64,000 bases of DNA from assembly GCA_011037195.1 (NCBI GenBank), contig JAAEAF010001505.1, positions 102,504 through 166,503 on the forward strand. Reading direction: 5' to 3'. Below the pieces are notes generated by a model. The model had not been told where the DNA came from. It was given only the letters and a program-made list of their open reading frames with translations, and searched no databases. A program made the translations under genes and the position numbers. Below are positions 1 through 11,937 of the stretch, piece by piece. The stretch comes from Triatoma infestans (Eukaryota > Arthropoda > Insecta > Hemiptera > Reduviidae). Positions within the stretch are counted from its first letter, which is position 1. Each line of letters begins with the position of its first letter.

Positions 1-361
1 CAGAGCATTAACCTAAGCATTCATTGCCCTCAACCATATCTAGCCCCCTAAAGTGATTCTTTCGAGTTATTAAATTTATAGAATATAATTTTTATTTTGT
101 ATGTGAAAACAATGCAGTAATCTATTTCAAAATTAATGTACAGTAAGTAAATAGAGTGTATTATAATGAAGAATTTTTTTTAATAACAAAAAAAAATTGC
201 TAGAGGTAATTATAAATTACCTCTAAAAAAAAAAAAACCATTAATAAATTAACTGCTTTTATTAACGTGACATTTCATTATCAATAAAATTTGCAGACAT
301 CATTTAAGCAAAGATTAGTTAATAGAATATTTTAAAAATAAGTGGTAAATCTTTATTTAAT

Positions 362-439
362 ATGAATTTTAAATTGATTTTCTATATAATATTGACTGCT
401 GAAATACTTTTCACGTTCACTAGCAGCCTAAGCGAATTA
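362..439 (+). CDS. Gene A exon 1: signal-peptide exon
   Basis: The ATG opens a 26-codon exon that ends in frame (phase 0) at a GTAAGT donor (440-445). The peptide starts MNFKLIFYIIL and has a hydrophobic core followed by small polar residues, as expected of a secretory signal peptide. The layout is the same as in the five other first exons of this window. No TATA box is obvious. An AT-rich leader lies upstream. Confidence 0.5.
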
Positions 440-479
440 GTAAGTATTTTAAATTTTGCATTTTAAATATTTAACGGTT

Positions 480-720
480 AGTTGAAAAAGTTTTTTTTTT
501 TCGCTTTCTCTTACAGCACGCAAGAGGAAGTAATGCTTTCGAGACAAATTTTCGTAATTGAGTTTTCTAGAGTCTCTGAAAAAAACTCAAAAGCGGCAAG
601 CTCTAACTTGATATTTCATGTGCTACAAAGGGTGAAGGAACCGACGACAATAAGATTTTGGTCAAAATTAGTGAACCGGAAGTACTTTACTAAATGCTTT
701 ATTTTTTTTTTTAAATTTTA
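480..720 (+). repeat. Copy of the dispersed CCGGAAGT repeat family in the intron of gene A
   Basis: The stretch contains the phrases that recur through the window (TCTCTTAC near the start, CTCAAAAGCGG, GGTCAAAATTAGTGAACCGGAAGTACTTTACT). Better-preserved copies lie at 29216-30185, 30890-31575, 6590-6800, 15182-15480, 46450-46640 and 61930-62110. It is non-coding. The short reading frame across it is a by-product of the repeat. Confidence 0.6.
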
Positions 721-1427
721 GCCGGTGTTTGTGAAGGCGGAGTGGTGATATAAGGCTTTCATTTAAAATGCCAATTCTCTATATTATTATTTTACACGAC
801 CATCTATACAATATTAATTACAATGAATTGCATCGCTAAACTTTCGAGTTTGAAAAAATCGGTTGATCACAGTTTATTTTTGTTTGTTTTTTTATTTTTC
901 TGCATTTTCTCCACAAATACAGAATTAGTCTCCATCAAACTTGGTATATTGAGTGTATATAAAGAGACTCGTACAAAAACTTTCTTCGGAGAAAAGTTGA
1001 TTTTACAATGGCTCTGGTTTAAGGCAAGCCACTGAAAAAACTCAACTCATGCCTCCCTAAAAATCTCCTTTTATTAAGTTTATAATACTGAATAGAAGTA
1101 AACAGTAAAAATTAAATTGCCAGAAGAGAAAGTCTATGAGTGTTTTTTCACCAGATTTTTTTAATTTCTTATCATGCAAAAAGATGTATTACAATCTGTC
1201 AAATGTATTGCAGTCTTCATCATGGATACACACACAGCACCATTTAATAACGAATAATCGGAAGAAGATTTCTTCTTTGAATCCAAGACTTTACCCACTT
1301 TCTTTGTTTATTTTTCATTTTCGAGTTGGTTCTTTTTCGGCAGAGACAAAATTAATAAAGCAGCTGCTATTTCTCTTTTCCTTGAGGAAATCTTGTGTGT
1401 TTTAAATGATTCTCAGAACTGATGGAG

Positions 1428-1590
1428 AAGTACGTGTAAACGGTCTGAAGGTTACTCTCGAGAGTGCCATGGCGAGTAGCTCTCCGAGAGTGGACTCATA
1501 CAAATTTTACTCTCCCGTCTAATGGGCTCTGAGAGTAACTCTCGAGAGCCTCCACTACGAGTTGCTCACACGTGTAAACGTACCTTTAAA
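1428..1590. mobile_element. MITE-like element with inverted CTCTCGAGAG arms
   Basis: ACGTGTAAACG occurs at both ends (about 1431 and 1571). Inside, GTTACTCTCGAGAG on the left is mirrored by AGTAACTCTCGAGAG on the right, and GAGAGT motifs repeat between them. The element is short, carries no coding capacity and is more GC-rich than its surroundings. These are traits of a miniature inverted-repeat transposable element. I could not fix the exact ends or a target-site duplication. Confidence 0.4.
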
Positions 1591-1821
1591 GATAATTTCG
1601 TAATTAAGGTGCATTAATTAGTAGAAGTGAAAGTGATGTGAGTTTTCAATTCATACTTTTTTGTTTTTGTTTGGGGGGGGGGGTTCTGAGAGGGAAATGG
1701 TCACATTAAGGTTTCTTAATATTGCCAATTCAATATATTTTATAGTTCTAGCCCCAGCGAAATTTTAAGGAGAACTGTATTTATTGAACAGTAGGATGGT
1801 TCGAAATCTTGGATAACATCT

Positions 1822-2032
1822 GGAATTTTATCCATCATAGCATGCATATTTTTGATGTTTCTGACTGCTTTCAGATTTTCATCTATCTTCAGAATAAGGC
1901 TAATCAAATAGTGTTGAGAGTTGCTTCAACTTCAACTAACAAGAACTTGATTAGCCTTGCAACAATGGATGAAAATCCGAAAGCGGTCAGGAACATAAAA
2001 AATAAGCATGCTTCGACGACTAAAGCCCAAGA
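1822..2032. repeat. Inverted repeat carrying the hammerhead-like motif in both arms
   Basis: The left arm is 1822-1910. The right arm is 1948-2032 and reads as its reverse complement with moderate divergence (shared CTTGATTAGCCTT, GATGAAAATC, GAAAG, GTCAG and AAGCATGC motifs). The right arm has lost the CTGAAGA core but keeps the stem GGAT-GAAA-ATCC. It is probably a remnant of a Penelope-like or retrozyme-type element. Confidence 0.5.
1857..1897 (-). ncRNA. Hammerhead-like motif (decayed), copy 1
   Basis: Read on the minus strand, the core CTGAAGA is followed by a stem AGAT-GAAA-ATCT, then GAAA and, a few bases later, GTC. These are the ordered elements of a hammerhead ribozyme. The bases after GTC (AGAAAC) pair partly with those before the core (TTATT) as stem I. 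The usual ACCGGT of stem III is decayed to AGCAGT. It sits in the left arm of an inverted repeat (1822-1910 against 1948-2032). Confidence 0.4.
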
Positions 2033-2168
2033 AATTGTAAAGTTTTGTGAATGTTTCAAACCCTGACTATAATAGTTTTAGGAGGAAACCTGTTAATATG
2101 ACAAATCTTTTAAACGTCCTAAACACTTGTTACAATTTTTTTGTTTTTTTGTTTTAATTGTGCCCTAG

Positions 2169-2282
2169 GTTTGTAAGGAACGTACAGTTGAATATAGTAC
2201 GAATTTATCAGAAATTAAAAAAGAAAACTACCCAAGTATTCCAGTGACAAATCCATCTAAGACTGATTATATTGAAATATGA
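2169..2282 (+). CDS. Gene A exon 2: short secreted peptide (tentative)
   Basis: A long T-rich tract ending in CCCTAG gives a good acceptor. The exon is open in phase 0 for 37 codons to TGA, so it joins exon 1 without a frame change and gives a protein of about 63 aa. The mature part begins VCKERT and is polar and acidic/basic mixed, with one Cys and no recognisable domain. An AATAAA lies at 2393-2398, about 110 bases after the stop. The intron of about 1.7 kb holds dispersed repeats. I do not recognise the protein. The model depends on the acceptor choice, and a missing or more distant true second exon is possible. Confidence 0.4.
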   Translation, partial: VCKERTVEYSTNLSEIKKENYPSIPVTNPSKTDYIEI

Positions 2283-2399
2283 GGAATGTGAAAAACATCT
2301 TAAAAATGCTTTTGGCACAGGTTTTGCTAGTATAATTACAGATTTATTGGGTACTGGGTAACAAAAGTAGAAAACTAACCAATCAAAATTAGAATAAAA

Positions 2400-3060
2400 T
2401 TCACTAGAAATTTATTGGAAAAAGAAAAGTGTGTAAAAAAAAAAATCGCTTTAATAGAATTATTTCTACACAAGTACATAATGTGTTTAGAAAATTTTTA
2501 CATCTGCCTAAGATAAGCGCCTCTTTTAGAAAATATATTTTTAATTTCCTTTTGTTTTTCAAAGCTAGGATCTAAATTGTTATTTAGCAATCACAGTTCA
2601 GCTATATCTGTTTAAAAAATATTTTATAAAAGTTTTATATCTTTCCATATAAACTTTTTAAATTTCAAAATTATTATTTGAAATAGTTTAATATTCAAAA
2701 TAATCGATTTAACTTTATTGAATATAAGAATCCGTTTGGACCCTTTGTTTAACCCCAATTGCTATGAACTCAACAGGAGTTGTATTGCTACCTGGGTAAA
2801 TATTCCACACCAAGTTAAGCTTCATACTGAATACTATTGGAATTTTAAATGCTCTTTAAAATATCTTTATTTGCCTCTTACATTTTTTTTATAATGTTAA
2901 ATATTTTAATTTTTTTAAGAGCGCCAATTTGTAAACGCTAGTGGCCTCATGGCCTTCTGCATTGATCTCTAATCTTATAGAGTAATGTCACTTGGGTATA
3001 TTCAAATAAATATTGCTAAATTTTTATTATATTTTTGATTTCTTTAATTTCTCAAAAACA
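2400..3060. other. AT-rich intergenic stretch, nothing recognised
   Basis: Between the polyadenylation signal of gene A and the reverse-transcriptase fragments I see only AT-rich sequence with short homopolymers, no usable reading frame and no clear repeat. Confidence 0.5.
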
Positions 3061-3069
3061 GAGAAAATT

Positions 3070-3330
3070 TGGCTGACTCTCGACTACTTGTAAGTCTACC
3101 TGAAAGAGGTTATCTGTACAGAAATTCTCGTAATATCGAATTATAAAAAGCAATTCTTTCTCTAGGGATTTCTGCGTAGGCCTTCACATCAATAAATGCC
3201 AAATGCCAGTGGCAAGCACTATAGAGAAGTTGGTATAGAGAAGTGATTGATTCTTGTGGTGCAGAAGATCTATCAGGATAATGTATACTGTAAAAGCAGG
3301 GAAGAATATTCCAAGCCTCCAAGGGCCTAA
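3070..3330 (-). mobile_element. Non-LTR reverse transcriptase fragment, inverted 5' part
   Basis: On the minus strand (3322 to 3110) a frame reads HLAFIDVKAYAEIPRE. It matches the reverse-transcriptase motif usually seen as FIDLEKAYDRVPRE, with the catalytic Asp region partly altered. This block comes from upstream of the YADD/FADD motif in the same domain, and that later part lies next door on the opposite strand (3345-4185). The arrangement is what 5' inversion during target-primed reverse transcription would leave. It is a dead fragment. Confidence 0.6.
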
Positions 3331-3344
3331 AACAGGCGTGTTGC

Positions 3345-4185
3345 CTGTCGCCAATTATTTAAAATGTACTGTATAGGTGGCTCAGAAAACTGGAAAGGTA
3401 TGGGGTTGCACATTGAAGATGAACTCCTTTGTACTTTATTCTTTGCGGACGGCCAGGTGGGTATAACCAAGGATAAAGAAGATCTAGAACTGATGATGAG
3501 GAAGCTGAAGATTTATATTCAAGTTGGGATGTGACGACAAATTGTAATAAGACAGAGAACATGGTGGGAGTAGGAAGTGAGAAGGAGGATTTATTGGTAG
3601 ACGGAGAGAAATGTAGGAGGACTAAGTATTTCAAGTTCTTGGATTCGGTTTTGAACAAGGAAGTGCGCGTTAGAAGTGGCCCGAAAAGAGGTTAGGCTCC
3701 ACCCAGCAATATGGAATCAAACTCTCAAAATTAATAAAAAACGAATCTTCTACTCAATAATAGAAGGAATCCTCGCATACGGATCGGAAACGGGCTACTA
3801 CAAAAAAGATGTGCGCGAAGATAAATACATTGGAAATGGATTACTGGAAGAAGTGATTGAAAAAAAACGAGAAGAGATAGATTGAGAAGTGAAGATATAA
3901 GGAAGAAAATGGAGGTTAAGGAGACTATGGAGGTAAGATTAGTAAAAGTGATATGGACACCTCAGGAAGATGGTCAGAGAAGATGATGAGAGAGTGGAAT
4001 CCGGAGAGAAAGAGAAGACGAGGAAGACCAGCCCGAAGATGGGAAGAGGATGTAGAAGAGTAGATGGCAGGTAGAGTACTGCGAGAAGGTAACTAGTGGT
4101 GTGGTGTGGGAGAGAGATTTCTAGAGAGACAATTTGACCTGATGGCAATTCAGCAGAATGGAAACGCCGGGAAAGTAAGTAAGTA
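3345..4185 (+). mobile_element. RTE-like non-LTR reverse transcriptase fragment, 3' part
   Basis: On the plus strand, frames broken by small indels read LCTLFFADGQVGITKDKEDLE (a FADD catalytic motif mutated to FADG), then ILAYGSETG. Near the end comes the tail block with MREWNPERKRRRGRPARRWEEDVEE-like content that is usual at the C terminus of insect RTE/BovB-type elements. The sequence closes with GTAAGTAAGTAAG (about 4165-4187), a short tandem repeat as expected at an RTE 3' end. It is a pseudogene with many frameshifts. Confidence 0.7.
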
Positions 4186-4439
4186 AGCGGGATGTTTCAA
4201 ATATTCAATCTCTTCCTTCAGATTCTTCAGACGAAAAAACTCTGGAAACCGCCCAATGCTCCCTTTATAAGTGAAAGCTAACTTAATATAAAAAAGACAT
4301 TATTCTGTTTTTGTCCAAATGTCGACCATTCAACAATTCATACTCGAATTACTTACGAATGTTTACTTTAAATCTTTAATTCATTAACTTCTTGTCCAAC
4401 ATTGCCAAATTTGTGAGAAGATAGTTACATTCATAATAG

Positions 4440-4800
4440 AAACTGGGAAAGAGTAAAATAGAACTTTGCTCTGGAAAGCCTCTTGAAACTGAGACAGGCT
4501 AAAAACTGGCCAGGCTTCATGTATGACTGAAGAAGCACCTGAGCTATTTATCGAACTGAGTAAAAATATGCTTCGCTTGCTGACAGGTTTCCGCAGATTT
4601 TGTTTTACACAACCCAGGGGTAACTAGCAAGCTATTGTGTATGCACATTCCGAAGGGAGATGAAGGAGACTCCACTCCTGACAAGCTGCGACGCGTTCGT
4701 CCAAAGAAGACATAAAAGCCTGTGTTATTCCTCCCACAGGTGTTGGAGGAGGCTATATCTTCGCACATTCTCGAATGTCTTTGGGAAATTAAACTGGAAG
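4440..4800 (+). mobile_element. Possible retroelement C-terminal fragment
   Basis: A plus-strand frame reads LSKNMLRLLTG. It resembles the block before the zinc-knuckle-like tail of RNase H-bearing non-LTR elements. The rest is too decayed to align by eye. The base composition is more balanced than the surroundings. Confidence 0.25.
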
Positions 4801-4809
4801 GAATGGGGT

Positions 4810-6500
4810 GAGATATCCTTTTAAGTTCGTTTTTTCAAGTCAGTTTAGCACAAGAGAGGTCGGATAGAAAGGTCACATCCAATACTAGTAGGTATGGCCA
4901 CTATAAAAAAAAAAAGAAAAAAATTAAAAATAGATTCATATACTTTATTTCTCATTTCAGTTTTCACAAATTTTAAAAATACATAGTACACAGTTTCTGG
5001 TATTATGTCAACTTACAAGCCACAGTATACCACAGTTGGTATATCAACTGCCATTATTTAAAATAGAATTGTTTATACAAGGGCAGGTAAATTAATTAGA
5101 GAAAGAAAAAAATAATAGTCAAACAAGTTTCGAATGTTTTATTTTATTTTTTGAAATATCACAAAAATGATCTGTCGTAATTAAATTTGATTTTCGCTCG
5201 AGCCTTTTAGGGCTCGTATAAAACAAAGCGTATTTTTGGAAATAAATAAATTAATCACCTGATTTAAAATTCTAAATATTCTTTTATTTACTTTTTCAAA
5301 AATAGTTGTTTATTAAACAGTGTGTAAAAGTAATGTTTATAGTGAATATATCATGCGATGAATATTCAATTTGGGGGGGAGGGAACCGTATTTAATTGGT
5401 TCTTAACTTATATGAAAATAAAAAAATATAAAAAGTTACTATTACTGAGGATATACTTAAATTCCCAAATCAAATCTGTTCTCACTCTTTTTATCTGCTC
5501 TCGCTAGCATAACCTCAAATCCATTGCTATTTGGATATTTTTTGCAATACGTTTATGTTTCCCCGTATTGCCGCGTAGATGTCGGGCTAATTAGAATTGA
5601 TTAATATTACTTTACGTCACTTGTGAGAAAAAAGGTAATGGTTGCTTTTACTTTTTGTCACTTGTGATTGAATGTATAATTTTACTCACTATTTTTTATT
5701 TAATAATTTTCATATTATTTAGCGGTTGATGGAAAAAAAAATTTTTTTTTTCTTTAAAACTAACATAAAACTATTCGTTTTTATTTAAAAAAAAATAAAA
5801 TAAATAAACAAATAAAAAAAAACTTTCGAGAGAAGTGCTCAAACAACTCAATTTTGTATCAATTAAATGCAGACACAAAAAAGCTTCTCACTTCATTTTC
5901 TTCACCATCACCAGTAAACCTAGTGTTTTGCCCCCCATTCTTCACTTAAAAAGCAATAAAAAACCAATTACTGCACGTCAATGTATAAAAAGTATTTCAA
6001 TTTAACTTTACCTCTTACTTTACCCGGAGCAAGTGAATATATTAATTGAAAGACATTTATTTGGTATGTGCTTTTTTTTCCTCTCATTTCTGCTTGGTAC
6101 TAATATTTTTTTACAGATTTAAAGGAGGTGTCATTAATTAAAGCAAAGTTAGAAAAAAAAGAATCGAGCAGTTTCCATGACAACAATAATGCAATATACA
6201 ATTATATATGTATATATATTTTTGGCAACCTGAAACCAATAAATTTTGCAACCAGCTGATTATTTATATTAATTTATTCATTCCATCTATCCCCTCCCTC
6301 TAAAACAACTTTCCCAGTTTAATATTTCATACACAATTCGGCGTGGTACTGCCACTATGGTAACCATAAATGGTGATTAAAATTGTCTACATTTTGATTT
6401 GCAATAATTATGTGAGAGTCCATATACTGAAAAGATTTCATCAATAGCAGAAGAGAAAGTTAAATATAGCTAGGAGGCAACATATTTTAGTTAAAAAATA
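4810..6500. other. AT-rich intergenic stretch without a recognised gene
   Basis: Homopolymer-rich, very AT-rich DNA with no reading frame worth calling and no recognised mobile element. Confidence 0.5.
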
Positions 6501-6508
6501 TGTTACGA

Positions 6509-6511
<3 letters not shown>

Positions 6512-6540
<29 letters not shown>
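6512..6540. repeat. (AC)n microsatellite
   Basis: An uninterrupted run of about 14 AC units lies at the edge of a copy of the dispersed CCGGAAGT family. The same placement of CA/GT runs recurs at 6841-6876, 29325-29359 and about 31445-31460. Confidence 0.95.
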
Positions 6541-6544
<4 letters not shown>

Positions 6545-6589
6545 AGCTTCTCTTACTGCAATTTACATAACTTTGATTGATTGATTTAT

Positions 6590-6839
6590 TTATTCAGGGA
6601 TAACCCAGTCATAAATTTCATACATAACTGAAAATTTATATAACAAAAAAGTCCTACTTCCGAAAAACCGATTTTCCAAAAAAAAAAAAACCTGGAAAAG
6701 CAATAGTATAAATTGGTATTTCCGGTCAATAAATTTTGACCAAAACGTCACGATCGCGTCATCTAGTAACACTTAAACGAAATATCAAATTTAAGCTTTT
6801 TACGAATTTTGGTTTTTGTGTTATGCTGACTTCCCTTCT

Positions 6840-6876
<37 letters not shown>
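6590..6876 (-). repeat. Minus-strand copy of the CCGGAAGT family ending in (CA)n
   Basis: Reverse-strand phrases (TTGACCGGAAATACC, TTTTGGTCAAAAT, TAGTGTTACTAGATGACG) match the family at 29380-29480. It ends at a (CA)18 microsatellite (6841-6876), just as the copies at 29325 and 31445 do. It is non-coding. Confidence 0.55.
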
Positions 6877-6878
<2 letters not shown>

Positions 6879-6879
6879 T

Positions 6880-9050
6880 ATTTCTAATAACCACTTGAAA
6901 TTATAATAGAATATAAACATGTATTAATGATGCCAATGATGTAATTCACTACTGCACTTGTACTAACAAATATTGTATTTGCGTTAACTTAGTCAAGAGA
7001 TAGATTTAAGAGAAGAGGTTTAGACTTGCGAACAAAAAGCGACATGTAAAAGCGACTATACGATATCGTAGTATGCTAACATGTAGCTAGTTTTGAACTC
7101 TTTCTTGGTCTAAGGATATTTTTAGCTGATTAGCTGGCATTAGCTGGTGGATTAGCTGACTCTCTGGCCTGCAAAAGGATATCTTGATAGTGGGTTGAGT
7201 AAAGACTTCTTGATTATTTCTTGGATCTTGGTTCCTTTATTAAATACTTCTTGAGACTTCTTATTTGTTTATTAAAGGCTCTTTGAGAGTTGATTTTTGA
7301 CTCAAATCTAAATTTTAGACTTGAATGTAGGCTTCTTTTACTGGGCTTTTGGACCTACTTAAGCTCCTAATCTTTATATATAAATCCGACTAGTTTGGTG
7401 ACAGCTTGATGCTATGTAAACTTGCAGCTCATTCGTCTTTTTGTACGGATGGTATGACAGAAGTGGTTAAAGTGTTGGCATATAGACGTCAATAGTATTG
7501 TCCATTTTCACAACACAAGAATTTTGGTTTATTGCAAAATACCACGTGTATTATTTTTGTCTCTTCATTCATTTATTTGCAACAGTATATCTAACAATAA
7601 GCAAAAGTGTTAAACTTAATGATTAGAAAAAGCATGTGCATAAAATGATTTGGTATTCAATGGTCTTGCATCATGAGGACACTGTTGCTTCAAATGGTGG
7701 GAGTTGAAAAGTTTATTTAACGAAACACACTTTTAACATACATGACCAGTCAAAAAAACATATTTTTTGTTTTAAAAAAAAAACTTTTCAAACATGGTTT
7801 TTCCAAAATTCTAATTTAGGATAAAAGGGAGAATTTTTAAAACGAAAAAAAAAGATAAGGATGTTTTGAAGATGTCGCAGATGCTGTTTTAATGTCACAA
7901 GTTTAAATTTTAATGTATAAATTTCTTACCACATTGTATTGACCATAGTGTAATTTTATAATCTGCATTACCTGCAACAAAAAAACAAATTATTAGATTT
8001 CAATTTTATACTCCAGAAAGCTATCAATATGACAGATGTTTGTTGGGTCTTCAATGAAAATAGATGTTTTGAAGTCTCCAGAAAATGAAAATATTGAAAA
8101 TTCCTTGTGGGCCTACTCAATATCCGGAGCGCGGCGAGAACAGTTGAACCTGTCTCCGTAAAACACCTCATAATGCACACAATTGGAAACCAATTTGGAT
8201 GAATTCAATTGCGGCAACCTTTCTTTGTAAATACGAGCAGCTAGTTTATGAAATTTTCGTATCCTTCTGCGTCTTTGTTGACAGGGAAATACTTGCCGCG
8301 CAATAGTGAAAAATCAATAGAGACGTACTAATTTATTTCATTCAATACCTTTATTTATAAACCTTTATTGCTAACTTGATAAGTTAAAAACAGAATATGT
8401 TCAAAGTTCAAACAAAAATTAAAAATTTAACCAGTAAGCAGCACCGTCAGTACCAAATATTTATGTATTCTTACGTAAAAAAAATCATATCACCAGAATT
8501 AGTTGTCCGAATTTCATGTTCTTCAGTTAATTTTTCATAAAAAAGAAAAACAAAAGCTACTTTTAGATTGAAAAATAAAAAGTCGTAGTTTCCATTTGAA
8601 ACAGTAAAGTTAGCACGGATTTGGGCACATATGTGCGACTGTCATATTCTGAATCTACGCAAAGAAATAACGAAAGTTACTATTTACAACGTTTTTCCAT
8701 CTTTAAAGAAACAGGAGATAAATGAGATTGCAGATTAGTTGGGTACACAACCACAAAAAAATGAGGCATTTTTCATATTATTCAATATAAAAGCATAGTA
8801 ATTCTGTACTTTGTTATAGGTTTGGTGTATTTATGTTTATATCTGATATAAATGATATTTAAAATACTTTAATCACAAAAACACCTAACCTTATTGAGAA
8901 TAAAAATTGAAACCAGTTTTGAAAAAATGGAATTCATTTAGTGCGGCTTGTCTGTATGGGACAGACAAGTTAAGTATTGATTCTTTTTTTAATTCCATAT
9001 TATTATTTATTTTATCATTAAATACTTTATTTGTCTAACTGTATTAATAG
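6880..9050. other. Intergenic stretch without a recognised gene
   Basis: I find no coding sequence or identifiable element here. Short frames near 7968-8180 and elsewhere lack coding character. Confidence 0.45.
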
Positions 9051-9059
9051 AAAAATAGT

Positions 9060-10020
9060 CATTTATTTGAGGATACCGACTAAGCAGTCATTCTTGTGAA
9101 AGAAGGGTATAGTGTACGATATATGGCAGAACGTTTAGGTTATTGAGCAAATTTAAGTCAATTGAGCATTGAGCAATATTTTTTCATTCAATCGTATATT
9201 TTAGGAATGGTAATACGGTCGGAGTTCCAGAAGTGGTCAAAGAAGATTCACAACAGATCGGGACGACCGATTACAGACGCTTTCATTTCTATCCAATCGG
9301 TTCTTAAAGCTAGAGAGATCAGGCATAACTTGTTTACAAATTCTGGGAGTCATCGTGAGCTCTAAAACGGTCCGAAGACAATAGCGTCCAATATATTTGA
9401 TGGCTAGGAGTCCCCCAGCATCAGGGCCAGTACCAACTAGGAATCATCGGGTAAGCAGGTTAGCTTTTGTCAATCGGCATATCCATTAGTCTGTAGAGCA
9501 ATGGGGCTGTTTACTTCACAGATGAATTACATTTGGCCTGTATTCCTCAGACGGTTGAATTTGTCTATAGAGAAGGCATCATTAAATTAGCGGAATTGCT
9601 CTTTTTCAACGGCAATCAATTATGGTATCGGATGGATTAAGTTTGGTGCCCCAGGAGTTAATTGTGGTTGAAAATGGCGCTAGGTATGCTGAAGAAGGTC
9701 TTCTATTGGCAGTCATATGATTTGCTCCATTTTTGGGTACAGTTTCATGACAGACCATACACAGCTAGAATTGTCGCCCACTTTTTGGAGGAAGTCGATA
9801 TAAATGTACTTGATTGGCCTGCATGTTCTCCGTACACGAATCCTATCAAATCTATGGCATGCTCAAGAGGCATGTTAGAACTCGTGATTAGACTTGGGAA
9901 TTGACCTACAAAGAAGTATGGGACGCCTACACAAAAGAGTCTATACAAAACCTGATTATATGGTTGACCCGCCTTAACAGGGCCCACAGCCAATACGAAG
10001 TACTACTAGCAGGTGAGAAA
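9060..10020 (+). pseudogene. Tc1-like transposase pseudogene
   Basis: Several plus-strand frames line up in order with a Tc1-family DDE transposase. There is an N-terminal helix-turn-helix-like block (VKEGYSVRYMAERLGY), then RSGRPITDA (the GRP linker), then a middle block resembling RLAFARRH. The catalytic-end block reads PYTARIVAHFLEEVDINVLDWPACSPYTNPIKS, where the family has DNARPHTA and WPACSPDLNPIE. The C-terminal tail follows. Stops and frameshifts break the frame repeatedly, and the second Asp motif is damaged, so the copy is inactive. Terminal inverted repeats were not located. Confidence 0.8.
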
Positions 10021-10029
10021 AATTAAAAA

Positions 10030-11630
10030 AGGAACAAAAAATTTTGTAAAAAAACTTTTTAATTTTTAATATAAAAGAATTAATACTACAAGATATTATT
10101 AAGATTAGCGAATTGTATTAAAAATATATTTTTGCAATAAATATTGTTTATTAATGAAAAAACTAAGGGTTCTATTTTTTTTGTGTGGCAAAATTTATAT
10201 ATATTATATATTAAGTATTCGTGTGTGTTCATTCGAGTTGCAATACTACCATAATTAGCTACTTATATATCTTTTGTATCTGCATACAAGTTTTACAAAA
10301 CAGTAAACAATTTCAGTTTAACATAAAAAATTGGATGAAACACATACAACACTTTGTCTTACTGCAATTCTCGCAATTTGGATTAGCAAATTTTATTTTC
10401 AATGTTGGCGTGGCCCTTAAACCCCAGGCCAGCTTGAGCAACGGTACTGTAGAAGAAGGATCTCTCTCTCAGTAAAAACTCGATATCAATTTTTCCCGAA
10501 TCAAAGTAAATGTAATAACTTTATTTGTGTCTATAGTATTAGATTAACAAATTGTAGGAAAATCTCTGAAAGAAGAAAGTAAGATTAGATGTCATGGCGA
10601 TTTCGAGAAAATAAGTGAATGACTTTACCAAGAAGATAAGAGAGGCAAAAGTAGGAAAATAAGAGGACCGTCTTAAAAATGTAGTCCGTATTAAATAAGA
10701 GCAAGGAATGCGCCGAAGCTTTTTGGAAACAAACAATGGATTGGACATGTAGTAAAGAAGAACTCTTGGTCAAACGCTCCAGTCACATTTCTTACGTGAT
10801 AGAAGAGGGGCATGGGTTAGAATGATGATAATGACAAACAAAACACACCACACACATAAGGCCGTTCGAAAATATATTTTTTTTGTACTCAAGAAACCTT
10901 AAAACATGATTTCTGGAGAAATATCAGATTTCTAATGTAAAAATGGAGAGGAGTGGATTATATTGGTAGTTTTTTTTTTTGGAAAATGGACTAACAGAAT
11001 ATAATTAAATGACACGCAATGTCTTTCACCGTCAGCACCTGGTTAGCACTACGATTCATGGATGTCACACAACTTCCCTAAATTGAATCTTTTCGGAAAA
11101 AGGTTCAATTAAAAGTGATAGCTATATATGTGCCCAATTACTATAAGAAGTTTACAGTAAATCATTGGAGGTAAATTTTTAAGAGAAACTTCGAAAAACT
11201 AAAAGAAAAAAAAACATTATTTGTTAATGGAAGTGTTATGCCTGTTTTCTGCTAGTTTCTATGTTATAAGTTTAACAAAATATTGGTAAAGCTATTTTTG
11301 AGGAAAACGAGAAAAACAAACAAAAAATGGTTAGTGAAAATGTTGTATAATTAAAAAAAAAGAAAAGTTACCTTTCAAAAAAAGTATAAAAAATTATGTT
11401 TAAGTTAAGGAAAATTAATGTCTATTTGATATTTAATACTAGCAATGAATGTATTAGCAATTTCATGCAAATCTGAAATCTTTGTTTAATCCAAAGTTGG
11501 CAATACTGACAGTACTTTTAATCTCTAAAGATTAATGTTACATTTTTACTACTGATTTTCCTGGAGTACCAACTGTTATTATGGAAAAAAAATTCATACA
11601 CATACTATATCAAAATATTTACTTCTTATG
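10030..11630. other. Intergenic stretch upstream of gene B
   Basis: It is AT-rich with no recognised gene. Around 10560-10830 a weak plus-strand frame (RWIGHVVKKNSW) resembles the end of an RTE-type polyprotein, but I cannot support it. From about 11630 on, the sequence is shared with the region upstream of gene K. Confidence 0.4.
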
Positions 11631-11654
11631 AAAATTCAATTCGAAAATTGACGA

Positions 11655-11937
11655 CTGCAAAGTTAAAAAGAAAAATTGAAATTAATTTAAAAATAAATTT
11701 AATTGAAAGCTGGACTATTCTATATTATTTCTTATTCTTAAAAAAATTTATTACAAATAAAACTATAAAACACAATGATAATAATGAACTGTTTATGTTT
11801 CCAATACAATCACGTATTGTTTAATAACAATTAGAAATAAAATTTAACAAATTTTTATTCAAATAGTTTTCAATATAATAGAACTGATAATTAAATTACT
11901 GAATAAGTCTTATTCAATAACTTTGAACATTTAAAAC
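11655..11937 (+). promoter_or_regulatory. 5' flank of gene B, about 98% identical to the 5' flank of gene K
   Basis: This AT-rich stretch matches 47660-47945 with about five differences. It is the only intergenic stretch of this length shared so closely by the two genes, so it probably contains the promoter and 5' leader. I see no unambiguous TATA box. Runs such as ATATAATAGAACTG lie about 60 bases before the ATG. Confidence 0.4.

Noticed and set aside
1136..1405. 89-codon frame in the intron of gene A
   Set aside because: No signal peptide, homology or codon signature; AT-rich chance frame.
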